A stretch of DNA of 10,121 nt from CAYZJV01 sp049310885 (GTDB lineage: Bacteria; Spirochaetota; Spirochaetia; Sphaerochaetales; Sphaerochaetaceae), in the NCBI RefSeq assembly GCF_049310885.1, contig NZ_JBMDYO010000016.1, positions 1 through 10,121 on the forward strand, given 5' to 3'. Below the pieces are notes generated by a model. That model worked only from the letters and a program-made list of their open reading frames with translations, was not told the origin of the DNA and searched no databases. The translations under genes and the position numbers were made by a program. Below are positions 1 to 5,531 of this stretch, in pieces; positions within the stretch are counted from its first letter, which is position 1, and every line of letters starts with the position of its first letter.

Positions 1-599
1 TCCCCATCAGCCATCATCGCCGAGTACTCTCCGAGCTTGTCGATCACCTTGTCGACCGCCGCTCCGTGTGCGAGCTCGTCCTTGGTGAGGCCATCGAGCT
101 CGATGCCGAGCTTTCTCAGCTCCCCGGTGGCCCCGGTGTAAGAATCCAGCAGGTTCATCATCGAGCCGTTGAGGTCCTTGCCCGTCACGTTGGACAGGTA
201 CACTGCAGCCTCGGAGATGCTTTCAATTTCGTCGGCACTCTTGCCCAGGGCGGCCAGCTGGGCGACCATGGATTCGATATCGCCCTTGCCAGAGAGTGTC
301 TGGCTGCTCAGCCGCTCGACCACGGCGGTAACCTTCTCATACGAGGTGCTGTCGCCCAGTGCGAGGGCGAGTTGCTTGTAGGATCGTTCGGCAGCGGAGA
401 ACTCGGAGAATGTTGAGCTCACCGCGCTTCCCAAAGCCTTCACTGAAGCGATGATCGCGGTGGCGGCGAAGGCGCCTTTAAGCACTCCACCCAGTTTGGT
501 TGCAGCACCCTTGAGGCTTCCCAGGTCGGCTGCAGCTGATTTGACAGCCCCTCCGATATCGTTCTGGCCTTTGATGATGACTTTCGCTTGTGCTGCCAT
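1..599 (-). CDS. Phage tail tape measure protein, N-terminal part (runs off window)
   Basis: The frame opens at an ATG at 599-597 and stays open to the window edge, giving 199 codons with no stop. It begins MAAQAKVIIKGQNDIGGAVK and continues as an Ala/Gly/Ser-rich, helix-forming protein. An apolar stretch lies around residues 36-62, and conserved-looking blocks such as YEKVTAVVERLSSQ and LRKLGIELDGLTKDE lie around residues 87-175. This composition and its place downstream of the tube protein and frameshifting chaperone identify the tape measure. That protein sets tail length, fills the tail lumen and helps DNA entry. A GGAGGA ribosome binding site lies about 8 nt before the start. Full-length members usually exceed 600 residues, so most of the gene lies outside. 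Unusually, an extra gene and two terminator-like hairpins separate it from the chaperone, so its mRNA probably depends on read-through from the late promoter. Confidence 0.88.
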   Translation of the reverse strand, partial: MAAQAKVIIKGQNDIGGAVKSAAADLGSLKGAATKLGGVLKGAFAATAIIASVKALGSAVSSTFSEFSAAERSYKQLALALGDSTSYEKVTAVVERLSSQTLSGKGDIESMVAQLAALGKSADEIESISEAAVYLSNVTGKDLNGSMMNLLDSYTGATGELRKLGIELDGLTKDELAHGAAVDKVIDKLGEYSAMMADG

Positions 600-631
600 G
601 GTTGTGTTCCTCCAGTGTTTGGACGAAAGAA

Positions 632-653
632 GAGCCTGCTCGGCGGCAGGCTC
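632..653 (-). terminator. Perfect 8-bp inverted repeat with T-rich tail, probable intrinsic terminator
   Basis: Arms GAGCCTGC and GCAGGCTC pair perfectly around a 6-nt loop. On the minus strand the stem is followed by TTCTTTCG and preceded by an A-rich stretch, as in a rho-independent terminator. It ends only 32 nt before the tape measure start. It could end transcription of the inserted gene. The plus-strand side also has a T-containing tail, so it could work both ways. The T-tract is interrupted, so strength is uncertain. Confidence 0.5.
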
Positions 654-717
654 ATTAGTTTCGTTTCATAAGTTGGCTATGGTTTTTTCTTGGATCACTG
701 ATGCAGGGGTAAGCAAA

Positions 718-745
718 ATCCCTGTGCATCGGATACCGCAGGGAT
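718..745 (-). terminator. Inverted repeat followed by TTTGCTT, candidate terminator of the inserted gene
   Basis: On the minus strand ATCCCTG and CAGGGAT (7 bp, perfect) enclose a 14-nt loop that contains a small inner CGG/CCG stem. The right arm runs straight into TTTGCTT. It lies about 115 nt after the stop of the inserted gene. The stem is only moderately GC-rich and the T-tract is short, so it is weaker than a textbook terminator. It may act together with the hairpin at 632-653. Confidence 0.4.
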
Positions 746-861
746 GTGATGATGCTAAATAATCGATCAAATCAATGATGCCGGATTGCCCTTCGTTCCA
801 GGCTTTTCCTACTATTTTCTGGCATTCCTTTCATGAATTCGGTTGTAAAGGTGCAACCTGT

Positions 862-1653
862 TCAATTTGCAGGCATTCCTAACAAACTTTGCAAGACAAC
901 ATACTTTTCATTCTCCGCCAGAGCAGAAAATATCAGGTTTTCCCCTCTGTTTTTGTCATAGAGTTCAATAGAGTAGCCAATCTGCCAGAAGCACATATCC
1001 ATGAGTTTCATGGGCGGGTAGGGAGTTGAAGGGTCATCCAAAGTAGCTAATGTGGTCCCTGCAAGATGGCTGCTGATCTCATCCCATTTGGACCAATAAT
1101 ACCTCACGATCTCCGAGTATGAATTAGAGCCGAAGTATTGGGTTCCTTCGAATGACTTGACACCGGTTTTGTAGTACCTGTCGGTTGCAGGGACGGAGCC
1201 GAAGGTTCCTAAAAGAACTTTGGAAACAAGGGTATCAGTGATGGAACCGACCCCATAGGCACGTGAAAATGCATCCCAGATGACTTTTATGGCATTCCAA
1301 TGTTTCTGAAGTGTTTCAATATTCAACGCTTCATCGTCTTGGTCGCTTGGAAAACTTAAAAGCAAATCATTGCTTCTATCATCAAAAAGAATATTAACGA
1401 TTTCCAGCTGAGTCCTATAGTCTCGGTCTTGAAGGAAGGAGTTCCTAAACATCCCCCAGCTAGCAAGATAATTTGAAAGATGGAGGGCTAGCAGATCATA
1501 GTCTACGGTACGCCTTTCCAACAAGTCTCTACGGGCTTTAGCGAATGCAAGGTAACAATGTTCCCATGATCTGTACCGGTGATTTTTCCCTTTCGATTCT
1601 GCAAGGTATCTTGCGATGGCTTTGGCCGCGTACTCAGGATTCAGGTTGATCAT
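862..1653 (-). CDS. Inserted gene of unknown function (moron), 263 aa
   Basis: A complete gene with ATG at 1653-1651 and an AAGGAG ribosome binding site 6 nt upstream. The product has no signal peptide or evident membrane segment and looks like a soluble, mostly helical protein rich in Trp and Tyr. Visible motifs include RYRSWEHCYLAF (about residues 27-38), LALHLSNYLASWGMFR (about 55-70) and VSKVLLGTFGSVPATDRYY (mid-protein). I recall motifs like LASWGM and LLGTFG..PA.DRY from uncharacterised bacterial proteins, but I know no function and assign none. Two hand-counted lines gave 38 % and 43 % GC, against 58-68 % in the structural genes, which argues for separate origin. It has its own promoter and downstream hairpins and lies in the late-gene direction between chaperone and tape measure. 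It is dispensable for the usual morphogenesis scheme. A host-benefit or exclusion role is inference from layout only. Confidence 0.85.
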   Translation of the reverse strand: MINLNPEYAAKAIARYLAESKGKNHRYRSWEHCYLAFAKARRDLLERRTVDYDLLALHLSNYLASWGMFRNSFLQDRDYRTQLEIVNILFDDRSNDLLLSFPSDQDDEALNIETLQKHWNAIKVIWDAFSRAYGVGSITDTLVSKVLLGTFGSVPATDRYYKTGVKSFEGTQYFGSNSYSEIVRYYWSKWDEISSHLAGTTLATLDDPSTPYPPMKLMDMCFWQIGYSIELYDKNRGENLIFSALAENEKYVVLQSLLGMPAN

Positions 1654-1800
1654 GTATTTCTCCTTGCCTCATGCCGTTCCCTTGGTTGTGAAACCAGCAA
1701 ATCATACCAGGCTCCTGTATGACACGTCAAGAAAACATTTCGGGTATGCAGTCCGGTTCCAGGATTCACTGGTGAGACTGGATTGAATGTAGGCTTGTGA
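1654..1800. other. Intergenic leader of the inserted gene
   Basis: This stretch lies between the chaperone extension stop and the inserted gene start. It contains the promoter at 1701-1730 and the ribosome binding site at 1660-1665. Two short dyads flank the promoter elements: TGACGTGTCA over the -35 (1720-1729) and TGGTT-4 nt-AACCA at the predicted start site (1683-1696). No gene is visible here. Confidence 0.55.
1701..1730 (-). promoter_or_regulatory. Sigma-70-type promoter of the inserted gene
   Basis: On the minus strand TTGACG (1730-1725; consensus TTGACA) and TATGAT (1706-1701; consensus TATAAT) are 18 nt apart. The -10 is preceded by TGG, making an extended -10 (TGnTATGAT). The -35 is preceded by an A/T-rich stretch. 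Predicted transcription start is near 1694, about 40 nt before the ATG. The match is unusually good for a chance site inside a late phage operon and explains how the inserted gene could be expressed from a silent prophage. Confidence 0.7.
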
Positions 1801-2423
1801 TTAGTGTTTTTGTGTCATTTTCTTAGCCTGCTCATGCAAATGCCGCCGATAGTTGAGCTGGATGAGCTTGAGGATCTGCATGCTCATGTACGGCTGGTCC
1901 ATCAGGCTGCCGGCGAATGGCAAGTGCCTGAAGTCCCCGCTCTCAGAATCGCAGCAGGGCAGATAGATATCGGTTATGTAGAAGAGCCAGTGGCCGTACT
2001 CGCTGTAGAGCTCGGCGCTACGCCTTCCGTTGAATACCTCGCAGCAGAGGGACGCGATCTGCCTCCGCTCGCGTCCGCACGGGAAAAAAAAGCGGCATGG
2101 GTGTATTCGTTGACGACCTTCACCGTCAGATCCAGCGACTCGAACACCAGTGAGGCAACTTCGCGGTTGTCCATCTTGCGCTTGGCATCCGCATCCTCAT
2201 AGAAGTTGTGATCAACCAGGATTGAGGGAAGCAGGTCGCGAAGGAGGGTGAGCGTCTGGTTCTCCCCCTGCTCGGAGGCTTCCTTTAGACGGAGCATCTC
2301 CAGGGTGGGCAGCTCCTTGAGCACGATGTATGCCTCATCGTCCGCCTTGAGGCCAACCAGTGTTCCCACTTCGATGCGTACCTTCTGGATACAGACGTCG
2401 TAATGTTTTGTCTTGATGAACAT
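1801..2423 (-). CDS. Tail assembly chaperone, -1 frameshift product (gpGT-like), 207 aa
   Basis: Translation starts at ATG 2423, follows the first frame for 113 codons to the T8 run at 2091-2084, then slips back one base and continues for 94 codons to a TAA at 1803-1801. The extension reads like a real protein, with segments such as ELYSEYGHWLFYITDIYLP and a charged C-terminus ending KKMTQKH. The first-frame tail beyond the slip site is Ser/Thr/Ala-rich and low in complexity. In lambda the equivalent gpGT links the coated tape measure to tube subunits and is not part of the finished tail. Position between tube protein and tape measure supports the same role. The +1 frame closes after about 21 codons, so -1 is the productive shift. 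A homopolymer indel would look the same from DNA alone, but the downstream hairpin argues against an error. Confidence 0.82.
1974..2423 (-). CDS. Tail assembly chaperone, unshifted product (gpG-like), 149 aa
   Basis: This is the main translation product of the chaperone gene. It begins MFIKTKHYDVCIQKVRIEVG and ends at TAA 1976-1974. A GGAGGA ribosome binding site at 2438-2433 overlaps the end of the tail tube gene and lies 9 nt before the ATG; only 6 nt separate the two genes. Size and position match lambda gpG (about 140 aa), whose unshifted form is made in large excess and coats the tape measure protein during tail assembly. Sequence similarity to a named family cannot be judged by eye, so the call rests on synteny, size and the frameshift signal. 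Residues 1-113 are shared with the longer frameshifted form. Confidence 0.82.
   Translation of the reverse strand: MFIKTKHYDVCIQKVRIEVGTLVGLKADDEAYIVLKELPTLEMLRLKEASEQGENQTLTLLRDLLPSILVDHNFYEDADAKRKMDNREVASLVFESLDLTVKVVNEYTHAAFFSRADASGGRSRPSAARYSTEGVAPSSTASTATGSST
2050..2093 (-). promoter_or_regulatory. Programmed -1 ribosomal frameshift site: T8 slippery run plus hairpin
   Basis: On the minus strand codons GCT TTT TTT TCC hold eight consecutive T (2091-2084), giving a T TTT TTT slippery heptamer on which both tRNAs can re-pair after a -1 slip. After 7 nt (2083-2077) a perfect 8-bp stem follows: GGACGCGA (2076-2069) with TCGCGTCC (2057-2050), loop 11 nt. Slippery run, spacer length and GC-rich stem together match the known arrangement of -1 frameshift signals. 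Confidence 0.85.
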
Positions 2424-2429
2424 ATCTTC

Positions 2430-3389
2430 TTATCCTCCGTAGGGTGTCGAAATCTTGTCGGTGATCACGATGGTGATGGGCTCTTCGGTGCCCACACTGA
2501 GCGCCTCGCCTGCAACGGTAGAGCTGAGTATGCCCGTTCCCCCGACATTCGCATCCACCTCGCTGATCGCCACATGCGAGAGGGTGATGGTAATGCTGTG
2601 CCCTGCACCAGGGGATGAGAAAGTCAGCTCTACAGAAGCGTTTTCCTCGCTGGTCAGGTACGAGCTCTTGAGCATTTCAACCTCGGCGCTGTAGGGGATC
2701 TCGAAGTTGATGGTGACGCTGCGTTTGCCATGCTGCGGTTGTCCTGCATACAAACCTGAGGCATAGGTTCTTGGCGCACTCTCCAGTGCATTGTCGATCT
2801 TCAGCGAAGCACTGGTGATGTCGAACGTGCTTCCGTTGACCGTGAAGGTCGCATTGGTGCATCGGTACGAGGGGATGCTAAAGCTCTTCAATGCCTGATC
2901 GATGGTGCCGCTTTCCTCGGTGGTCCCTTTGAGGTCCATGCTGCCCTTCACGTAATCGCCGGCCGCGCAATCCAGGCTGAGGGCGCTGATGGTGCACCCC
3001 GCGTAGCGCTTGATTGCCGCCTTGCGGTCAATGGTGAAGGTGAGGCTGGGAAGCGCTTCGTTCACATCGCACAGGGCGATGGTGTGGGTGTACGCATCCG
3101 TTTCTCCCACCTGGGCGCAGGTATCTTCTCCACCCAGGGCGGCGTGCAGGATGAGGCCAGCCGATTCAGGTCGGAGGATGAAGCTCACCGAGCCCTCCAC
3201 CGTAACCGCCAGCAGACCCCGGTTCGTAGCCGTCTTACTTCCCAGCAGCGAGCCCTCATCACCTTTCTCGACAGCAACCTTGATGCTTTCACTGGTCAGG
3301 TCGACCAGAGTCGTGGGACTGGCAGCTTGGGCGAAGGAGCTTTCCTTGCCTGCCTGCAGCCGCGATCCCGTTCCTGTGTAAAATGCCAT
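2430..3389 (-). CDS. Major tail tube protein, 319 aa
   Basis: The product begins MAFYTGTGSRLQAGKESSFA and is rich in alternating beta-type segments with many Ser, Thr, Val and Ile. Examples are SVTINFEIPYSAEVEMLKSS and HSITITLSHVAISEV in the C-terminal half. This fits the tail tube proteins of long-tailed phages (the group I would compare first is Pfam Phage_tube_2), which stack as hexameric rings around the tape measure. The start has a GAGAGG-type ribosome binding site about 8 nt upstream. The gene lies 18 nt after the preceding stop and 6 nt before the chaperone start, the standard tube-chaperone order. It is longer than compact tubes such as lambda gpV (about 246 aa) and may carry an extra surface domain. 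The family call comes from sequence feel and synteny, not from a search. Confidence 0.8.
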   Translation of the reverse strand: MAFYTGTGSRLQAGKESSFAQAASPTTLVDLTSESIKVAVEKGDEGSLLGSKTATNRGLLAVTVEGSVSFILRPESAGLILHAALGGEDTCAQVGETDAYTHTIALCDVNEALPSLTFTIDRKAAIKRYAGCTISALSLDCAAGDYVKGSMDLKGTTEESGTIDQALKSFSIPSYRCTNATFTVNGSTFDITSASLKIDNALESAPRTYASGLYAGQPQHGKRSVTINFEIPYSAEVEMLKSSYLTSEENASVELTFSSPGAGHSITITLSHVAISEVDANVGGTGILSSTVAGEALSVGTEEPITIVITDKISTPYGG

Positions 3390-3407
3390 ATGCGTTTCCT
3401 CTCTTGT

Positions 3408-3866
3408 TTAGAATTCCTTGGACCACTGCAAGTCGATGCTTGCCTCGATGGCGGTGACCGTCGTGCTTGCCGTGACCGCCGGGTAGTAGTCCATGTCGGT
3501 GATGCGCGCGTCCTCGATGAATCCTCCCAGCGTGGGGTCCCCTCGTAGGAGCAGGTACAGGGCTCCATACAGTGCGAATACCCGCTTGACCAGAATCGCG
3601 TTGGGCGCGCCCTTACAGAGGAGAAATACGGTTGCGCGCATGGTGGCCAGGTCGCTATGCATCCCCAGCGGCTCGAGGTTCTCATAATCGGGTTGGATGT
3701 AGAACATCGTGGGACGTCGCATATTGTCCACATCGGGAAAATCGATCTCTATGTTCTTATCATCGAAGTGTTCGATGGAAATCCCCTCCTCGCTCTCCTG
3801 CAATTCGATCAAATCAGTGGCAATCACCGCCTTGAGCCTTTCGAGCACCTGCATCTCGGTTATCAT
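3408..3866 (-). CDS. Probable tail completion/terminator protein, 152 aa
   Basis: The start codon overlaps the stop of the upstream gp10-like gene by 4 nt (ATGA), indicating translational coupling. The protein begins MITEMQVLERLKAVIATDLI and has an amphipathic N-terminal helix. An acidic middle follows (residues about 24-47), then mixed strands and helices, and it ends LQWSKEF. Tail terminators and completion proteins (lambda gpU, SPP1 gp17 type) are small, poorly conserved and lie exactly here, between the gp10-like gene and the tube gene. The function is inferred from position and size; no diagnostic motif is visible. The following tube gene starts 18 nt beyond its TAA. Confidence 0.55.
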   Translation of the reverse strand: MITEMQVLERLKAVIATDLIELQESEEGISIEHFDDKNIEIDFPDVDNMRRPTMFYIQPDYENLEPLGMHSDLATMRATVFLLCKGAPNAILVKRVFALYGALYLLLRGDPTLGGFIEDARITDMDYYPAVTASTTVTAIEASIDLQWSKEF

Positions 3867-4381
3867 CGTTTACTCTCCTTTTCGATGCGCGCCACCTCCC
3901 GCTGCACCAGCTGATCCAGTTTCGTCTTGAAGGCCGTCGTGCTCAGGTACTTCTTGACCGGAGCGGCCACGAAATCGCGCTCGGGAAGCTTCACCGAGTG
4001 CACGCGCACCCACTTTCCGTCCTTCTGGAATGTGAGGTATCCTCCATCCTTGGCAGTGATCCGAGCTCCCTTGGCCAGCGCGTAACCGTAGAATACTTTG
4101 GTCTCTTGTGAGGAAGCCTTGGCCTCCACGATGACCGCTTTGCCGCTACGGATCACCCGGCGGCTGATGCTTTTGTACAGCGCCCCACTTCCTTTGGCTA
4201 GGCCGTGGGACTTGTAGGCCTTACGCACCTGGGCTCTTGCGGCCGTGCCGATGCCGCCCAGGATACGTCGCATCGCCTTGTGCCGCTTCGCCCCCAGACC
4301 CTCGAGGTAGGAGAGTGCTTCAGCCAGATCGGTCTCGACCGATACGCTTTCAGTGCTGTATCGTTTCCGTCTGCCGGCCAT
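3863..4381 (-). CDS. HK97 gp10-like head-tail/tail protein, 172 aa
   Basis: The start chosen is ATG 4381-4379 (MAGRRKRYSTESVSVETDLA), one base after the stop of the connector gene. The frame is open a further 30 codons upstream to an ATG at 4471, but that stretch lies fully inside the connector gene, so the longer form is unlikely. The protein has a basic N-terminus and a helical region around residues 15-55. The rest has the pattern of HK97 gp10-like proteins: GALYKSISRRV, then GYALAKGARITAKDGGYLTF, then a late LPERDFVAAPVKKYL. Members act at the head-tail joint or in tail assembly. No strong ribosome binding site precedes it, so translation is probably coupled to the connector gene. It ends at TGA 3865-3863, overlapping the next start. 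Confidence 0.65.
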   Translation of the reverse strand: MAGRRKRYSTESVSVETDLAEALSYLEGLGAKRHKAMRRILGGIGTAARAQVRKAYKSHGLAKGSGALYKSISRRVIRSGKAVIVEAKASSQETKVFYGYALAKGARITAKDGGYLTFQKDGKWVRVHSVKLPERDFVAAPVKKYLSTTAFKTKLDQLVQREVARIEKESKR

Positions 4382-4382
4382 G

Positions 4383-4928
4383 TCAGAACCCCAGGATGCG
4401 CAAGCTGTCCAGCGGTTGGAGGTACTTGCGGTAGTTGCTGTAATTGACGAACGTGCGGCTGTTGTCGGCAAAGCTCTTGCCTGTCAGGCCGATGTTCCCC
4501 CCGGTCTCGCTGAGCATGAGCGTGGCGATGCGTAGGATCGAGACGACGATCACCGAAGGCATCTGCTCGATTTCCCATCCAGCGGTGTAGCTGAGGCGGA
4601 TATTGTCTTCCCCGATGGGGAACTTGGTGGTGTGATCCACAAAACGGATATGATCGTCACACGGTGCCACCAGCGTGGTATCCACTTTGACCATCCCCAC
4701 AGTGAGCGCTTCGACACTGGTGATGTTGCGCGCACGTAGGTACAGGCGACGGGAACCAGAGCCCGAGGCGACCACATCGGTATACTCCTGCTGCTTCGGA
4801 TCGAAGCCCAGGTACGAGATCACGATATCCTCAGCGGTACAGAGGAAGGCGCCCTTGAGCTCTACGGCCTCGCTTGCGTCCTCATAGTTGCCGCTGTAGG
4901 TGTTGAACATGGCGATACTGGCAATCAT
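4383..4928 (-). CDS. Head-tail connector (gp6-like adaptor), 181 aa
   Basis: The gene has a strong AAGGAGG site (4941-4935) 6 nt before ATG 4928. The product contains the features I expect of phage gp6-like connectors: an N-terminal segment with EDIVISYLGFDPKQQEYTDV (about residues 33-52), a beta-rich middle (LYLRARNITSVEALTVG), and SYTAGWEIEQMPSVIVVSIL (about residues 113-132) before a helical end. Connectors of this group form a ring under the portal and the platform for tail joining. It is longer than compact gp6 proteins (about 100 aa). No separate head-closure (stopper) gene follows, so its extra length might cover part of that job; that is inference. Translation of the next gene is probably coupled to it. 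Confidence 0.68.
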   Translation of the reverse strand: MIASIAMFNTYSGNYEDASEAVELKGAFLCTAEDIVISYLGFDPKQQEYTDVVASGSGSRRLYLRARNITSVEALTVGMVKVDTTLVAPCDDHIRFVDHTTKFPIGEDNIRLSYTAGWEIEQMPSVIVVSILRIATLMLSETGGNIGLTGKSFADNSRTFVNYSNYRKYLQPLDSLRILGF

Positions 4929-4953
4929 GCGCTTCCTCCTTCATCGAAATGAT

Positions 4954-4981
4954 GGACACCCCAGCTTTCACCGGGATGCCC
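4954..4981 (-). other. Hairpin between capsid fibre and connector genes
   Basis: On the minus strand GGGCATCCC and GGGGTGTCC can form a 9-bp stem with two G-U pairs around a 10-nt loop, in the 63-nt gap between the fibre stop and the connector start. There is no T-tract after it, so it is not a standard terminator. It could stabilise or mark an RNA end between abundant shell proteins and low-copy connectors. Confidence 0.35.
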
Positions 4982-4991
4982 CCAAAATTTC

Positions 4992-5522
4992 TTATGCTTC
5001 GTTTACCGTCACCGTGATCGCCTCGCTTGAGACATCACTGAACGCCTTGGTGGCTCCTGCGGTTGCCTCACTGACGACGCAGTAGTAGTACGAAGTTCCC
5101 GCGCTCGCCGTGGGAGCGGCGTACGTGGCCCCCGTCGCTTCGCTGATGAGTGTTCCTCCGGTGTTGGTCGCACCTGTATTCGCATACCATTGGTAGGCCA
5201 ACTCTCTGCCGTCAGAAACGTCTGCTTGTACTTCTAGGACGAGCGTTTCCCCGACGAGGGCTGCCTCCTCGGCCTTCGCGATCGCCACCTCCAAGGTCGG
5301 CACCATCGGTTCGACCAGGCCCGCGGTCTTGAGGTTGTCGATCAGGACGTTCAGGTCCTTGACCGCGTTCGCCGCGGTGGAGGCCCCCGATGCCGGAATG
5401 TAGGGTATCGGGCAGGGTCGCTCGTCGGTGATGATACAGTCGGCAGCGAGGATGACCTCGCCGCCGATGACCGTCTTTTCACCGCCTTGCTCGCGGTAGT
5501 TCTTCGTGTTGTATCCCATCAT
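4992..5522 (-). CDS. Head fibre / capsid decoration protein with C-terminal Ig-like domain, 175-176 aa
   Basis: Residues 1-70 carry a capsid fibre signature (NYREQGGEKTVIGGEVIL near residues 8-25, then VKDLNVLIDNLKTAGL near 54-69). I recognise this from small proteins coded just after the capsid gene in Gram-positive phages. Residues about 76-176 form a bacterial Ig-like domain: LAYQWYANTGATNTGG with Trp112, GATYAAPTASAGTSYYYCVV with Cys148, and a last strand AITVTV. The likely role is capsid surface decoration, with the Ig domain displayed outward and perhaps sticking to cells or polysaccharide. Two ATG codons stand in tandem. The GGGAGG site (5531-5526) is 3 nt from the first and 6 nt from the second (5519), so the second is the likelier start. 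It lies 9 nt after the capsid gene stop. Confidence 0.72.
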   Translation of the reverse strand: MMGYNTKNYREQGGEKTVIGGEVILAADCIITDERPCPIPYIPASGASTAANAVKDLNVLIDNLKTAGLVEPMVPTLEVAIAKAEEAALVGETLVLEVQADVSDGRELAYQWYANTGATNTGGTLISEATGATYAAPTASAGTSYYYCVVSEATAGATKAFSDVSSEAITVTVNEA

Positions 5523-5531
5523 ATGCCTCCC

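Larger units (their letters stand above)
600..861. other. Non-coding spacer between inserted gene and tape measure gene
   Basis: No convincing gene is visible in this stretch. It holds two inverted repeats that could act as minus-strand terminators (718-745 and 632-653), a weak 6-bp hairpin directly after the stop of the inserted gene (841-858, no T-tract), and the tape measure ribosome binding site. A 20-codon minus-strand reading frame starting at an ATG near 834 has no ribosome binding site worth noting and is not called. Confidence 0.6.

Noticed and set aside
440..655. Minus-strand 71-codon frame overlapping the tape measure start
   Set aside because: It is out of frame with the tape measure protein, which has a strong ribosome binding site. 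The product is Pro/Ser-rich with no pattern.
774..836. 20-codon minus-strand frame after the cargo gene (begins MKGMPENSRK)
   Set aside because: It has no clear ribosome binding site and is very short. It is noted only as part of the imperfect repeat.
1804..2202. Plus-strand reading frame over the chaperone extension
   Set aside because: The minus-strand -1 frame over the same bases gives a more protein-like sequence and is tied to a frameshift signal, so the plus-strand frame is a shadow.
4382..4471. 30-codon N-terminal extension of the gp10-like protein
   Set aside because: The stretch lies wholly inside the connector gene, is Ser/Thr/Ala-rich without structure, and a coupled ATG stands one base after the connector stop.
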